The notes beneath the pieces were generated by a model. That model saw only the letters and a program-made list of their open reading frames with translations, did not search any database and was not told the origin of the DNA. This document shows positions 1-8,071 of a stretch of DNA of 64,000 nucleotides, piece by piece (within the stretch, counting starts at the first letter, position 1; every line of letters starts with the position of its first letter). The position numbers and the translations under genes are program-made. The stretch comes from CAWAPS01 sp963783945. Its GTDB lineage: Bacteria; Actinomycetota; Acidimicrobiia; Acidimicrobiales; Palsa-688. The stretch spans positions 62,001-126,000 of the forward strand of contig CAWAPS010000002.1 in the NCBI GenBank assembly GCA_963783945.1. Reading direction: 5' to 3'.

Positions 1-306
1 GGCCACCAGATCGTCGGCCCCGACCACGTCGGCCCCCGCCGCCCGGGCTTCCTCGGCCGCCGCGCCGGCCGCGAACACGGCTACCCGCACGGGTTTGCCG
101 GTGCCGGCAGGCAGCGAGACGGTTCCCCTCACGACCTGATCGGCCTTGCGGGGATCTATACCGAGGCGCACCGCTATCTCGACGGTCTCGTCAAATTTGG
201 CGTGGGCCAGGCTGCGGACGAGCTCCATGGCCTCTCCGGGGGCGTACGTGCGCGTCCGGTCGAACCGCTTGACGGCGTCCTGGTACTTCTTTCCTTTGCT
301 CGACAT
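1..306 (-). CDS. rplA: 50S ribosomal protein L1, N-terminal part (cut by window edge)
   Basis: Ribosomal protein L1 forms the L1 stalk of the large subunit and represses its own translation in many bacteria. The first 102 codons are visible and begin with ATG at 306. The protein starts MSSKGKKYQDAV, followed by the typical VRSLAHAKFDETVEIAVRLG stretch and the start of the RNA-binding domain (IDPRKADQVVRGTVSLPAG). The rest lies beyond base 1. It follows rplK with a gap of about 90 bases, the standard rplK-rplA order, and is probably cotranscribed with it. Confidence 0.95.
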   Translation of the reverse strand, partial: MSSKGKKYQDAVKRFDRTRTYAPGEAMELVRSLAHAKFDETVEIAVRLGIDPRKADQVVRGTVSLPAGTGKPVRVAVFAAGAAAEEARAAGADVVGADDLVA

Positions 307-396
307 GAAGTTGGTCTCCCTCGTGTGGGGACGGGCGGGGCGAGGTCTTCCCCTGCCTCGTCTGTTCGTGTGACTGGATCCTGGCGACCGCTCGAG

Positions 397-822
397 CTAG
401 CCGACCTTGACGCCCATCGACCGGGCCGTCCCGGCGATCTGGGCCTTGGCCGCTTCCAGGTCGTTGGCATTGAGGTCCGGCATCTTGATCTGGGCGATCT
501 CGGCGAGCTGGGCGTCGGTGATGGTCCCCACCGTCTCCCGGCCCGACAGTTGAGAGCCCTTCTCCACGCCTATGGCTTGGCGGATCAGGAATGGGGTCGG
601 CGGAGTCTTCAGCACGAAGCTGAAGCTGCGGTCTTCGAAGATGGTGATCTCGACCGGGATGACCTGACCGACCCTGTCCTCGGTCGCCGCGTTGTACTGC
701 TTGACGAACTCCATGGTCTGAACCCCGTGAGGCCCGAGGGCCGTGCCGACCGGCGGGGCGGGGGTGGCCTTGCCGGCCGGTAGCTGGATCTTGACGATGG
801 CGGTAACACGCCGCTTGGCCAT
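397..822 (-). CDS. rplK: 50S ribosomal protein L11
   Basis: L11 binds 23S rRNA in the GTPase-associated centre and is needed for factor-dependent GTP hydrolysis. The 141 residues match the usual family length. The N-terminal domain reads MAKRRVTAIVKIQLPAG and contains the proline-rich PAPPVGTALGPHG hinge. The C-terminal rRNA-binding domain includes GTITDAQLAEIAQIKMPDLN and ends in ARSMGVKVG. It lies between nusG and rplA in the conserved secE-nusG-rplK-rplA order. No anomaly is seen. Confidence 0.98.
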   Translation of the reverse strand: MAKRRVTAIVKIQLPAGKATPAPPVGTALGPHGVQTMEFVKQYNAATEDRVGQVIPVEITIFEDRSFSFVLKTPPTPFLIRQAIGVEKGSQLSGRETVGTITDAQLAEIAQIKMPDLNANDLEAAKAQIAGTARSMGVKVG

Positions 823-840
823 TCCGGGCCCTCGCTCCTC

Positions 841-1656
841 TCAGAGCTTCGCCACTTGGGCGAAGTCCAATTCGACGGGGGTCTCCCGTCCAAAGATGTT
901 GACCAGCACCTTCAGCTTCAGCTGGTCCTCGTTGATCTCGGCAATGGTGCCGCTGAAGTCGGCGAACGGCCCCTCGCGCACCCGAACGGATTCCCCGAGC
1001 TCGTACTCGAGGCGCGGCCGGCTCTTGCGCGACGACTGCCCCTCGCCTTCCTCCGCCTTGACCTGCAGGATGCTCTCGACGTCCTTGCGGGACAACGGGG
1101 TGGGCTGGGTGCCCAGACCGACGAACCCGGTAACACCGGGGGTGTTGCGCACCACGTACCAGGAGTCGTCGTCGAGGTCGAGGCGCACTAGCAGGTAGCC
1201 CGGGAAGACCTTCTTGGACACCACCTGCTTCTTGCCGTTCTTGATCTCGACGACGTCCTCCATGGGGATGACGACCTCGAAGATTCGCTCCTCCATGTTC
1301 ATGGAGGCGATCCGGCTCTGCAGGTTCGACTTGACCTTGTTCTCGTACCCCGCGTAGCTGTGGATCACATACCAGCGACCGGGCCGGTCATAGGGGCTCT
1401 CGGGAGGAGCGGGCGGCTCCTCGGCCTCAGCCTCGGCCTCGGCCTCTCCGCCGGCCGCCTCGCCACTGCCCGCTTCGCCACGGGCCGAGCCGGCGCCGGC
1501 TTCGCCCGTCTCCGTGACAGCTGTCACCGGTGCTTCGGAGTCGCCGTCGGCGTAAGACGCGACGATGGGTTCACCGCCTTCCTCGAATGTCGAGGTGGTG
1601 GACGTGGACACGCCTTGGAGCGCGTCTTGTTCAGGGAATGCAGATTCGTCGGTCAT
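841..1656 (-). CDS. nusG: transcription termination/antitermination factor NusG
   Basis: NusG binds RNA polymerase and couples it to Rho or to the ribosome. The 271-residue product has about 95 acidic, low-complexity N-terminal residues (EAEAEAEAEE) not found in short NusG proteins but common in actinobacteria. The NGN domain starts at about residue 95 (WYVIHSYAGYENKVKSNL) and includes VFPGYLLVR and NTPGVTGFVG. A C-terminal KOW domain follows from about 215 (GESVRVREGPFADFSGTI) and ends FAQVAKL. It sits directly downstream of secE and is probably cotranscribed with it. Confidence 0.97.
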   Translation of the reverse strand: MTDESAFPEQDALQGVSTSTTSTFEEGGEPIVASYADGDSEAPVTAVTETGEAGAGSARGEAGSGEAAGGEAEAEAEAEEPPAPPESPYDRPGRWYVIHSYAGYENKVKSNLQSRIASMNMEERIFEVVIPMEDVVEIKNGKKQVVSKKVFPGYLLVRLDLDDDSWYVVRNTPGVTGFVGLGTQPTPLSRKDVESILQVKAEEGEGQSSRKSRPRLEYELGESVRVREGPFADFSGTIAEINEDQLKLKVLVNIFGRETPVELDFAQVAKL

Positions 1657-1661
1657 GCCCG

Positions 1662-1974
1662 CTACTTGAAGAGGTACGTGGCGAACGAAGAGAACGCCAG
1701 GTCGAGAACAAAGATCAGGGCCATCAGAATAGAGATCGTTATGAAGACAACGGTCGAGTAGTTAATGGTCTCGGCCCGAGTCGGCCACACCACTTTCCGC
1801 AGCTCGACGTTGACCTCGTGAAGGAACTGCCGTGGCGATGCTCGCCGCCGCGGGCGCGCCCGCGACCGGCCGGGTCCGGCGCTCGGGCTGCTCCGTACGA
1901 GCCGGCGTGGCGGGCAGACCCTCATCGGTCATCTGGCCCTGCCGCTGCATCAGCCGCCTCTGTTGTCGATTCAT
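1662..1974 (-). CDS. secE: preprotein translocase subunit SecE (apparent +1 frameshift)
   Basis: SecE is the small membrane clamp of the SecYEG translocon. The conserved C-terminal part (SPRQFLHEVNVELRKVVWP, then one membrane segment ending FATYLFK) lies in one frame. A convincing SecE N-terminus, MNRQQRRLMQRQGQMTDEG from ATG at 1974, lies in another frame and runs into it. The span of 313 bases is 3n+1, so one extra base between about 1842 and 1890 would explain the break. Without the shift, translation could begin at ATG 1925, but that gives a non-conserved arginine/proline-rich leader. Its place before nusG supports the identity. Whether the shift is a sequencing error cannot be decided here. 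Confidence 0.85.
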
Positions 1975-2010
1975 GCTCACGGGTCTGGTCTTCTCACACG
2001 AGTCGGGAGC

Positions 2011-2083
2011 AGGGCAGGAGGGACTCGAACCCCCAACCGCCGGTTTTGGAGACCGGTGCTCTGCCAAATTGAGCTACTGCCCT
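2011..2083 (-). tRNA. tRNA-Trp (anticodon CCA)
   Basis: The reverse strand folds as a complete cloverleaf. The acceptor is AGGGCAG/CTGCCCT, the D-arm contains TAGCTCAATTTGGCAGAGCA, the anticodon loop is CTCCAAA between CCGGT and ACCGG, and the T-arm holds GGTTCGAGTCC. The anticodon reads CCA, hence tryptophan. tRNA-Trp directly upstream of secE is a common bacterial arrangement. Confidence 0.97.
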
Positions 2084-2175
2084 CTGCAGTTGGTCTGCGG
2101 GTTCGGGTCTTTCGAACCGAGGATAGCACCGGGCGGCCCGAACGGCCCGCGGGTCGTTCTATCTGCCCAGCTTGT

Positions 2176-2189
2176 TCGGACCGGTCCGA
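2176..2189. repeat. perfect 14-bp palindrome in the tRNA-Trp/anti-sigma gap
   Basis: TCGGACCGGTCCGA is a perfect palindrome inside the roughly 257-base gap between the anti-sigma gene and tRNA-Trp. Nothing else recognisable was found in this gap. It could be a protein-binding site or chance in GC-rich DNA. Confidence 0.3.
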
Positions 2190-2340
2190 CGGGGAGCCCG
2201 AACCACCGGCGGTACGCCGTCCGGGCACCTGTCGCCGGAACAGAGCTTGAAGAGAGGGACAGGCCGAACGCCTGCAAATCTCATCTGTCCTCATGCAGTC
2301 ATGAAGACTTGCGAACACCCGACCCCTCTTATCCGGGGGT

Positions 2341-2736
2341 CTAGCCGGTCTCGGCGAAGTTGAGCCGCCGTCTCATCCACACGAGGACGCCGGCCGCCCC
2401 GGCCGCGGCCGTGACTACCGTGATCCCCCCGACGGTTGCGGCCCGGATGGCCCAGGTTCCCGAACCCGGTCGCTGGTCCCCCGCCGCTTCCAGGGCGGCG
2501 AGGACCGCGGCGAGGCTACCGACCGGGGGCGCTATCCCCTCGTCATGAAGGGAATGGAGATGGCGCAGGATCCGGCGGTAGGCGGCGACCTCGGCCTGGC
2601 AGCGGAGGCACTCCTCGATGTGATCGGTGGCCCGCCCGTCGACCTCGGCGTCGCCCGCGGCAAACTGGGGGATCACCTCGGCGACCAAACGGCACTCGCC
2701 GGTTCGCATCCGGATGATCTCAGCTAGCGCGCGCAC
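2341..2736 (-). CDS. zinc-finger anti-sigma factor, membrane-anchored
   Basis: This is a probable anti-sigma factor for the ECF sigma factor encoded just upstream. The protein has up to 131 residues and carries an HIEECLRC motif (H-x3-C-x2-C), the zinc-binding signature of ZAS-type anti-sigma domains. One hydrophobic segment near residues 97-119 (GGITVVTAAAGAAGVLVW) is followed by arginines, which suggests a single membrane anchor with the ZAS domain in the cytoplasm. The frame overlaps the sigma gene end by 17 bases, showing translational coupling. The more natural start may be ATG at 2709 (MRTGECRLVAE). Confidence 0.8.
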   Translation of the reverse strand: MRALAEIIRMRTGECRLVAEVIPQFAAGDAEVDGRATDHIEECLRCQAEVAAYRRILRHLHSLHDEGIAPPVGSLAAVLAALEAAGDQRPGSGTWAIRAATVGGITVVTAAAGAAGVLVWMRRRLNFAETG

Positions 2737-3370
2737 CAGGCATCTTCTCCGCCACGTTGGTCGCCAGGACCTCCCTGAGCCGGCACCGGGCCCGGTGCAG
2801 GCGAACCTTGGCCGCGGCCTCAGTGATCCCGAGCTCGCGGGCGATCACGCCGTGCGGAAGGTCGTAGATGTCGCGAAGCACGATCACCTGGCGGAGTCGC
2901 CACGGCAGCCTCGCCAGGGCTTGGGCCACCCGCGTCCGCTCGTCCTCTCCTGCCAGGCGCAGCTCGGGATCGGAGTCCGGGCGGGCGTCGATCAGCGGCT
3001 CTTCGTCGGAGAGGGTCTCGGTTCGGGTACGAGCTCGCTTGGCCAGGAGGGTCGACGAGCAGTTGGCCGTGATCCGGTACAGCCAGGTCGTGAACTGGGC
3101 GTCCCCCCGGAATCGGCGCAAGCTCCGATAGGCCCGCAGGTAGGTCTCCTGGGCCACGTCGCTCGCGTCCTCCTCGTTGCCGGTCAGGCGGACGGCAAGG
3201 GTATAGGTGGCCTGGTAGGTGGCACGCACGAGGTCTTCGAGCGCGCTGCGGTCTCCCTTCCTCGCCGCTTCGACCAGCACCCGAAGATCTGCGGCGGGCA
3301 GGGTGGCGATGGTGGCCGGCCCGGCCGGGGTCAGCGAGTTTCCTTGTGAAGCGTGTGCTGGCGATCCCAA
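2720..3370 (-). CDS. ECF-type RNA polymerase sigma factor
   Basis: A group IV (ECF) sigma factor of about 216 residues. Region 2 spans roughly residues 35-105 (LVRATYQATYTLAVRLTG, then DVAQETYLRAYRSLRRFRG and FTTWLYRITANC). Region 4 spans roughly 150-205 (LPWRLRQVIVLRDIYDLPH, then VIARELGITEAAAKVRLHRA). The annotated ATG overlaps the end of rpmG by 40 bases, so the true start may be further in, with GTG in the VLVEAARKGD region as a candidate. The downstream ZAS anti-sigma gene overlaps it, the usual sigma/anti-sigma pair. Its position inside a ribosomal and tRNA block is unusual. Confidence 0.9.
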   Translation of the reverse strand: MGSPAHASQGNSLTPAGPATIATLPAADLRVLVEAARKGDRSALEDLVRATYQATYTLAVRLTGNEEDASDVAQETYLRAYRSLRRFRGDAQFTTWLYRITANCSSTLLAKRARTRTETLSDEEPLIDARPDSDPELRLAGEDERTRVAQALARLPWRLRQVIVLRDIYDLPHGVIARELGITEAAAKVRLHRARCRLREVLATNVAEKMPGARAS

Positions 3371-3495
3371 CGGCAGTACTTCTTCATCTCGATCCGCTCA
3401 CGGTCATTTTGCTTGTTCTTCATGGTTATGTAGTTGCGGCGTTTGCACACGTCACACGCCAGGGTGATCTTCACCCTCTTCTCGTTCTTAGGCAC
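3331..3495 (-). CDS. rpmG: 50S ribosomal protein L33
   Basis: A small gene of 54 residues, the usual L33 length. It starts with GTG at 3495 after a GAGAGGG stretch and reads MPKNEKRVKITLACDVC, then KRRNYITMKNK and MKKYCRWDRQHTLHKETR. The CxxC after residue 14 is kept, but the second pair is reduced to one cysteine. It lies just downstream of tRNA-Met and overlaps the 5' end of the ECF sigma frame. Confidence 0.95.
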   Translation of the reverse strand: MPKNEKRVKITLACDVCKRRNYITMKNKQNDRERIEMKKYCRWDRQHTLHKETR

Positions 3496-3570
3496 GACCT
3501 CTGGGCCCTCTCTGATCCACGTTGAAACCTGGTCTTACGATGCAAGTCTGACATCTATCGCATCTATCGG

Positions 3571-3644
3571 TAGCGGCGGTCGGACTTGAACCGACGACAA
3601 CTCGATTATGAGCCGAGTGCTCTGACCAACTGAGCTACGCCGCC
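3571..3644 (-). tRNA. tRNA-Met (anticodon CAT)
   Basis: The reverse strand forms a full cloverleaf: acceptor GGCGGCG/CGCCGCT, D-arm TAGCTCAGTTGGTCAGAGC, anticodon stem CTCGG/TCGAG with loop CTCATAA, and T-arm GGTTCAAGTCC. The anticodon is CAT. The acceptor begins with G that can pair with the 3' side as G-U, fitting an elongator rather than an initiator tRNA. Confidence 0.95.
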
Positions 3645-3645
3645 G

Positions 3646-3718
3646 AGCCCCCTGTCGGAATCGAACCGACGACACCAGCCTTACCATGGCTGTGCTCTGC
3701 CGACTGAGCTAAGGGGGC
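3646..3718 (-). tRNA. tRNA-Thr (anticodon GGT)
   Basis: The reverse strand gives the acceptor GCCCCCT/AGGGGGC, D-arm TAGCTCAGTCGGCAGAGC, anticodon stem CAGCC/GGCTG with loop ATGGTAA (anticodon GGT), and T-arm GGTTCGATTCC. One base separates it from tRNA-Met, so the two are surely cotranscribed with rpmG. Confidence 0.97.
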
Positions 3719-3851
3719 GCTGAACTGCACTCTTCCACCAACTGCCGGCGGACGCGCCGGACCTAGAGTAGTCCGGGTCATGGTACCCGTCTGGGGAACG
3801 CCGGGCCAGCGCTTAGCCCGCCGGGGACGTGCCGCGTAAGATCGGCGGTTC

Positions 3852-4361
3852 ATGAAATTCCGCCTGGCCACCCTCGACGACGGGGAGGCCATTCGCGCTA
3901 TCTACAACCGGGAAGTGCTGAACTCGACCGTCACCTTCGATATGGTCCCCCGGACCGTCGACGACCAGCTGACCTGGATGGACGAGCACAGTGGCGCCCA
4001 TCCGGCGGTCGTGGCCGTCGACGACCACGGGCGGGTCTGTGGCTTCGGCTCGCTGTCGCCCTACCGGCCGAGACCGGCCTACCGGACGACGGTGGAGGAT
4101 TCCGTCTACGTCCACCCGGACTCCCAGGGCCAGGGCGTGGGCCGAGGATTGATCGAAGAGCTGGTGCGGCTGGCGGGCTCCCACGGCTTTCACGCCGTGA
4201 TCGCCAGGATCGTCGGAGGCCACGAGGCGTCGATCCGGCTTCACCAGGCCTGCGGCTTCGACGTGGTCGGGGTGGAGCGGGAAGTTGGGCGCAAATTCGG
4301 GCGATGGCTCGACGTGGTGGTGATGCAGCGCCTGGTGGACGCCGCTCTGTCCGAGCGATAA
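3852..4361 (+). CDS. GNAT family N-acetyltransferase (phosphinothricin acetyltransferase-like)
   Basis: A 169-residue GNAT protein that probably transfers acetyl from acetyl-CoA to an amino group of a small molecule. The N-terminal MKFRLATLDDGEAIRAIYN and the EDSVYVHPDSQGQGVGRGLI block (acetyl-CoA pyrophosphate loop Q-x2-G-x-G/A) are typical of the PAT/YncA branch. The late part reads GGHEASIRLHQACGFDVVG. It is preceded by the tRNA cluster on the other strand and followed 26 bases later by a peroxiredoxin gene on the same strand. The true substrate is unknown. Confidence 0.88.
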   Translation: MKFRLATLDDGEAIRAIYNREVLNSTVTFDMVPRTVDDQLTWMDEHSGAHPAVVAVDDHGRVCGFGSLSPYRPRPAYRTTVEDSVYVHPDSQGQGVGRGLIEELVRLAGSHGFHAVIARIVGGHEASIRLHQACGFDVVGVEREVGRKFGRWLDVVVMQRLVDAALSER

Positions 4362-4387
4362 CTCCGACAAAGCGATACCGTCCCAGC

Positions 4388-4861
4388 ATGAAAGTTGGCG
4401 ATAAAGCCCCCGAGTTCGAGCTTCAGGACGAGACGGGAACGTCCCGTCGCCTGTCGGACCTGCTCACGGCCGGGCCGGCGGTGCTCTACTTCTACCCCAT
4501 GGCGTTGACGCGGGGATGCACGGCCGAGAGTTGCCACTTCCGCGATCTGGCGTCGGAATTCAAAGAGGTCGGAGCCCAGAGGGTCGGGATATCGGCTGAC
4601 AAAGTGGACAAGCAGAAGCGGTTCGCTGACAAACACGAGTTTGACTTTCCCCTCCTGTCCGATTCCGACCGGAAGGTCGCCAAGGCCTATGGAGTGAGCC
4701 GTGCCATCAGCTTCATCCCCAACAAGCGGACCACGTTCGTTATCGGAGCGGACGGCATCATCAAGGACATCATCCACTCGGAGGTCAACATGAACGTGCA
4801 CGCGGACAAAGCGCTCGCCGCGCTGCGCTCGCTTGCACCGCCGGCCCAACCGGCGAACTAG
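4388..4861 (+). CDS. peroxiredoxin, BCP/PrxQ type
   Basis: A thiol peroxidase of 157 residues that reduces hydroperoxides. The start is ATG 4388 (MKVGDKAPEFELQDETG), and an upstream extension of the frame is ignored. The peroxidatic cysteine is C44 in TRGCTAESC and the resolving cysteine is C49 five residues later, the PrxQ arrangement. The usual proline before the first cysteine (TPGCT) is replaced by arginine. The C-terminal FIPNKRTTFVIGADG strand is conserved. The gene ends four bases inside the convergent ATPase gene. Confidence 0.92.
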   Translation: MKVGDKAPEFELQDETGTSRRLSDLLTAGPAVLYFYPMALTRGCTAESCHFRDLASEFKEVGAQRVGISADKVDKQKRFADKHEFDFPLLSDSDRKVAKAYGVSRAISFIPNKRTTFVIGADGIIKDIIHSEVNMNVHADKALAALRSLAPPAQPAN

Positions 4862-5997
4862 ACCGACGCGGGCGCTTCCAGCGGGCAGGGCCGCGGCGGA
4901 CTGCCCCCGAGCTGGGACAGCACCTCGTCCCGGTACCAATGCCGGTACGCCGTCACGCCGTCGCTTGCCGGCTGGGTCAAAAGGTGCCTGTGGGCCAAGG
5001 AGCTCGCCAGGCGCTGCAACCACGAGACGAAGCGGTCCATGAGGTCGTGCATGTCGGCGGGGAGAGTTATCTGGTAGTCGAGCCGGTGATCGCCGCTCGC
5101 CATCGCCGCCCCGACCGATTCGCGCTCGGCCGCGGTCCAGCGGTCGATATCGGCCAGCCAGCTCCCGCTGCCGATCACAGCATCGATCTCGGCCGGTCGA
5201 TTCCGATCGCGTGCTATCACCTCGAGCTCGCGCTGCAGATCGGCGAGCTGGCGGTTGGATTCGACCAGCAGCGCGACCGGAACGCCGATCAACCGCACCG
5301 TGCGCCCCCCGCCCGTGATGGCAGACGCGGTCACGGTCGAGGAGGGGGCGGCGGCCGGTGGCGGCAAGGGCGCGGACAACGGCGGCGAGGCAGCAGCCCG
5401 CGCCGCGACCGGAACGAAAGTAGACACCGCAGCCCGGGCCGAGACAGCCGGCGCGCCGGCTGCCATGGCCGGAACCGGAAGCGCCGGGGCCGCTGGCGTC
5501 GGGACGGGTGCGGTGGTGACCATCCTCGGCGTCGACGCTGGGAACGAGGGTGGGAACTTCGGCGCCGCTTCTGGGGCTACGACCCGTCGGCCGGTGCCGA
5601 CCTCGGCCCATGTGACCTTGCCACCGGCTGCCGGGTCGGCCCCCCAACGGTCGGACATGGCGGCGACGAGGGCCAAGCCCCGGCCGGTCATCGACCGGTT
5701 CTCCAAGAGGTCTTCGGGGCGGGCGGCGGTCACGACGGGAAGGTGAATGTTGTTGTCCTCCACCTCGATACGCATCCCTCGGCCCAGCCGGCGCACCGTG
5801 ACCCGCATGGGCGTGCCGGCGTGCAACACGACATTGGCGGCCAGCTCCGACACGGCCAGTGCCGCGTCGCTGACCGGCGAGGGGTCGATGCCCCATGCTT
5901 CACCCGCCGACTGGACCAGACGACGCGCCGCGACCACGCTCGACAGCTCAGCCGGAAGCTGGGCCTCGAAAAAGCCGGGCGGGTCGGTGCGCTCCAC
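4858..5997 (-). CDS. RsbW-like HATPase domain protein with long Ala/Pro linker
   Basis: A 379-residue regulator starting at GTG 5997 behind AAGGAGACTG. Residues 1-140 are a HATPase_c_2 domain of the anti-sigma/RsbW type: N-box AVSELAANVVLHAGTP, VEDNN, and TGRGLALVAAMSDRWG as the G2 box. Residues about 145-225 are a low-complexity Ala/Pro/Val linker. The C-terminal 150 residues (IGVPVALLVESNRQLADL onward) form a predicted helical region I cannot assign. It may sequester a sigma factor or an anti-anti-sigma factor. No partner gene is adjacent. Confidence 0.8.
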   Translation of the reverse strand: MERTDPPGFFEAQLPAELSSVVAARRLVQSAGEAWGIDPSPVSDAALAVSELAANVVLHAGTPMRVTVRRLGRGMRIEVEDNNIHLPVVTAARPEDLLENRSMTGRGLALVAAMSDRWGADPAAGGKVTWAEVGTGRRVVAPEAAPKFPPSFPASTPRMVTTAPVPTPAAPALPVPAMAAGAPAVSARAAVSTFVPVAARAAASPPLSAPLPPPAAAPSSTVTASAITGGGRTVRLIGVPVALLVESNRQLADLQRELEVIARDRNRPAEIDAVIGSGSWLADIDRWTAAERESVGAAMASGDHRLDYQITLPADMHDLMDRFVSWLQRLASSLAHRHLLTQPASDGVTAYRHWYRDEVLSQLGGSPPRPCPLEAPASV

Positions 5998-6181
5998 CAG
6001 TCTCCTTACTTACCTTCATTTCAGCCTAGTCCACCAGTGCGACCGGGAGTTTCTGTCCCTTCGGGTAGGGGCGCGCGTCTCTATTTCCTCCGTTTTGTTT
6101 CTCGGCAGGTGGCGCGATGGGCTTGAGTGGCGGCGAACCCGACGGCCGCCGCGGGAGAGGCGGCGCCCGTGTCCGGTGTCG

Positions 6182-7081
6182 TTATGGGGTGAAATCAGCA
6201 ATGAGCCGGGCCAGCTCGACAGGGGTGTCGCCCTGCACGCTGTGGCCGGCGTCCTCGACGTGCTCGACCCGGGCCGATGGCTGGCGTCTCAACAGTTCCG
6301 CCTCGTCGGCGTCGTCGACTACCGATTGAGGCAGCATCCCTCGCACGAGCATGAGCGGCACAGTGAGGTTGGAGACGGCCGACCAGAGCTTGGTGAACTC
6401 CTCCGGTGGCAGTCCGTCTCCGAAGGGCCGCTCACCCCGATGCCGGGCGTAACGCCAGACCCACGTCCCGTCTTCTCGCTGCTCGGCGTTGTGCAAAATG
6501 CCCCGACGCAGGGAGGCCACGCTGCGGGTCGGGTTGTGCTCGATCGTGCGAGACAGGAGGGCGTCGAAATCCGGAAAGCTGTCCGGGCCGTTGACGAAGG
6601 CCGCGATCGACGACGCCTTGGTCGGGGTGACGCCGGGAGTCACGTCGACGAGAATCACCCGGCCGACCACGTCCGGGTAGGCGGACGACAGGGCCAGGGT
6701 CGTGAGCCCGCCCAACGACATCCCCACGACGGTGCGGGCCCGAGGGGCCAGGGATCGCATGGTCGCCGCCACGTCGTCGGCATGCTCGTGGACGTTCAGA
6801 TAACCCGACTTGCCTTCGTCCGAATGGCCGTGGCCGGGAAGATCCACCGCCACCGCCGGCCGGCCCAGGGCCAACAGGACGGTGTCCCACGTGTGGGCGT
6901 TCTGGGCGGCACCGTGGAGAAAGACGTACTCGGGGTCCTTCTCACCCCAGACCAATGCACTCAGGTGCCGCCCGTCGCCGAGGGCGACCCGTTCCCGGCG
7001 CACCCGTGGCGGGCCGTCGTAGGGGATTCCGAACTCCTCCGCGTTCTCGGAGAAAAGGGAGAGCTCGTCGTATGTGTCCAC
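6182..7081 (-). CDS. alpha/beta hydrolase
   Basis: A 299-residue alpha/beta hydrolase fold enzyme. The oxyanion strand is VFLHGAAQNAHTWD, the nucleophile elbow is VVGMSLGGLTTLAL (Ser), and the catalytic His is probably in VEDAGHSVQGD near the end. The DLPGHGHSDEG motif is typical of the epoxide hydrolase/haloperoxidase branch. No signal peptide is seen, so it is probably cytoplasmic. A large imperfect hairpin lies just upstream. The substrate cannot be told from the sequence. Confidence 0.85.
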   Translation of the reverse strand: MDTYDELSLFSENAEEFGIPYDGPPRVRRERVALGDGRHLSALVWGEKDPEYVFLHGAAQNAHTWDTVLLALGRPAVAVDLPGHGHSDEGKSGYLNVHEHADDVAATMRSLAPRARTVVGMSLGGLTTLALSSAYPDVVGRVILVDVTPGVTPTKASSIAAFVNGPDSFPDFDALLSRTIEHNPTRSVASLRRGILHNAEQREDGTWVWRYARHRGERPFGDGLPPEEFTKLWSAVSNLTVPLMLVRGMLPQSVVDDADEAELLRRQPSARVEHVEDAGHSVQGDTPVELARLIADFTP

Positions 7082-7106
7082 CGCCGAAGCGTACCGGCGA
7101 GCCCTT

Positions 7107-7254
7107 TAAGCGCCTGCGAAAAACAAGCTGGACGGAGAGAAGGAGGCGGCGGATGCTGTTAGTGCCCACCCGCGCCGATGCCCCAACGATTTCTGGCTCA
7201 GCAGCATCCGTCGCCTCCTTCTCGTTCGCGAAGCTTGTTTTTTCGCAGGCACTA
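7107..7254. repeat. long imperfect inverted repeat (MITE-like or large hairpin)
   Basis: Two arms of about 50 bases face each other around a 43-base centre. The left arm 7107-7158 contains GCCTGCGAAAAACAAGCT, then GAGAAGGAGGCGGCGGATGC. The right arm 7202-7254 is its near-exact complement (GCCTGCGAAAAAACAAGCTT, then GAGAAGGAGGCGACGGATGC). The central part starts with TTAGTGCC, which also pairs with GGCACTAA at the right end. The right end supplies the stop codon of the MerR gene. The structure could be the remains of a non-autonomous element, a strong transcriptional hairpin or a small RNA. Confidence 0.7.
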
Positions 7255-7866
7255 ACCGAGCAGGTCGTGAATGCGACCGATCCGGGTGTCCAGGTCCCCC
7301 AGGAAACCGTCCAGCGCCGCCCGCTTGGCCTCGACCGTCGAGCGGAGGCGCTCCAGCAGGCCCGCGCACTCTACGAGCAGGTGCCGGCGCTCGGCCGCAC
7401 CGGTGTGCTCATCGCGATAGGCGAGCCGGATCTCGGCTGTCCTGTCCTCGCTTTGCAGGACGACGGCGATCTCGTCGAGGTCGAGGCCTAGCAGGGATTG
7501 CAGCTCCCGGATCCGGGCAACCCGAGCCAGGTCGTCCTCCGAATAGCGCCTCATCCCGCCCGGAGTGCGGCCGCACGGGGTAAGGAGTCCGATCTCCTGG
7601 TAGTAGCGCAAGGCCCGCTCGGACACGCCGGCCCGGGCCGCGGCCGCGCCGATCCCGAGCAGTTGACCCTGGCCCGCCGCGGGAACCTCGGCCACCGTTG
7701 CGCCCTCCCCCGACGGCCGCGCCGCGCCCGACCCGCCTGACCCCGACCTGGCTCCGCCCGGCGCCTGGGCCGCGCCCGACTCACCTGACCCGCCGCCTCG
7801 AGTCGACGTGTCTCCCGACGCACCCGGCTCACCCTCGACTGACGTCAACGAGTGGACCGCGCTCAT
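7252..7866 (-). CDS. MerR family transcriptional regulator
   Basis: A 204-residue frame. The first 65 residues are Gly/Ser/Ala-rich and may be partly untranslated or disordered. The winged helix-turn-helix starts near residue 68 (LLGIGAAAARAGVSERALRY), followed by YQEIGLLTP, GGMRRYSEDD and VARIRELQSLLGLDLDEI. The C-terminal half is the dimerisation coiled coil. It lacks cysteines for metal binding, so it is a drug- or stress-type MerR. It is divergent from an LLM oxidoreductase gene, with an operator-like palindrome in between. Confidence 0.88.
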   Translation of the reverse strand: MSAVHSLTSVEGEPGASGDTSTRGGGSGESGAAQAPGGARSGSGGSGAARPSGEGATVAEVPAAGQGQLLGIGAAAARAGVSERALRYYQEIGLLTPCGRTPGGMRRYSEDDLARVARIRELQSLLGLDLDEIAVVLQSEDRTAEIRLAYRDEHTGAAERRHLLVECAGLLERLRSTVEAKRAALDGFLGDLDTRIGRIHDLLG

Positions 7867-8071
7867 CGTTGAGGCCTCTCCTCCGACAGCCCCGTCCCTG
7901 CCGTCACCACTCTCGCCCGAGCCGGGGAGACAAGCACATCTTCCAGAATCATGCCGAGGTGAGGCCTCCCGCTCGGTCTCGTCGGGGCCGGCACTAGACG
8001 GACAACCGATGGCATCGTCGGTCGCCCCTTTGTCCTCGAGTCAGCCACCGCACGCTTCAGGCTACCTCCGA

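Noticed and set aside
4939..6126. A 395-codon plus-strand frame
   Set aside because: It is antisense to the HATPase gene and has the arginine/glycine-rich composition of a GC-rich shadow frame.
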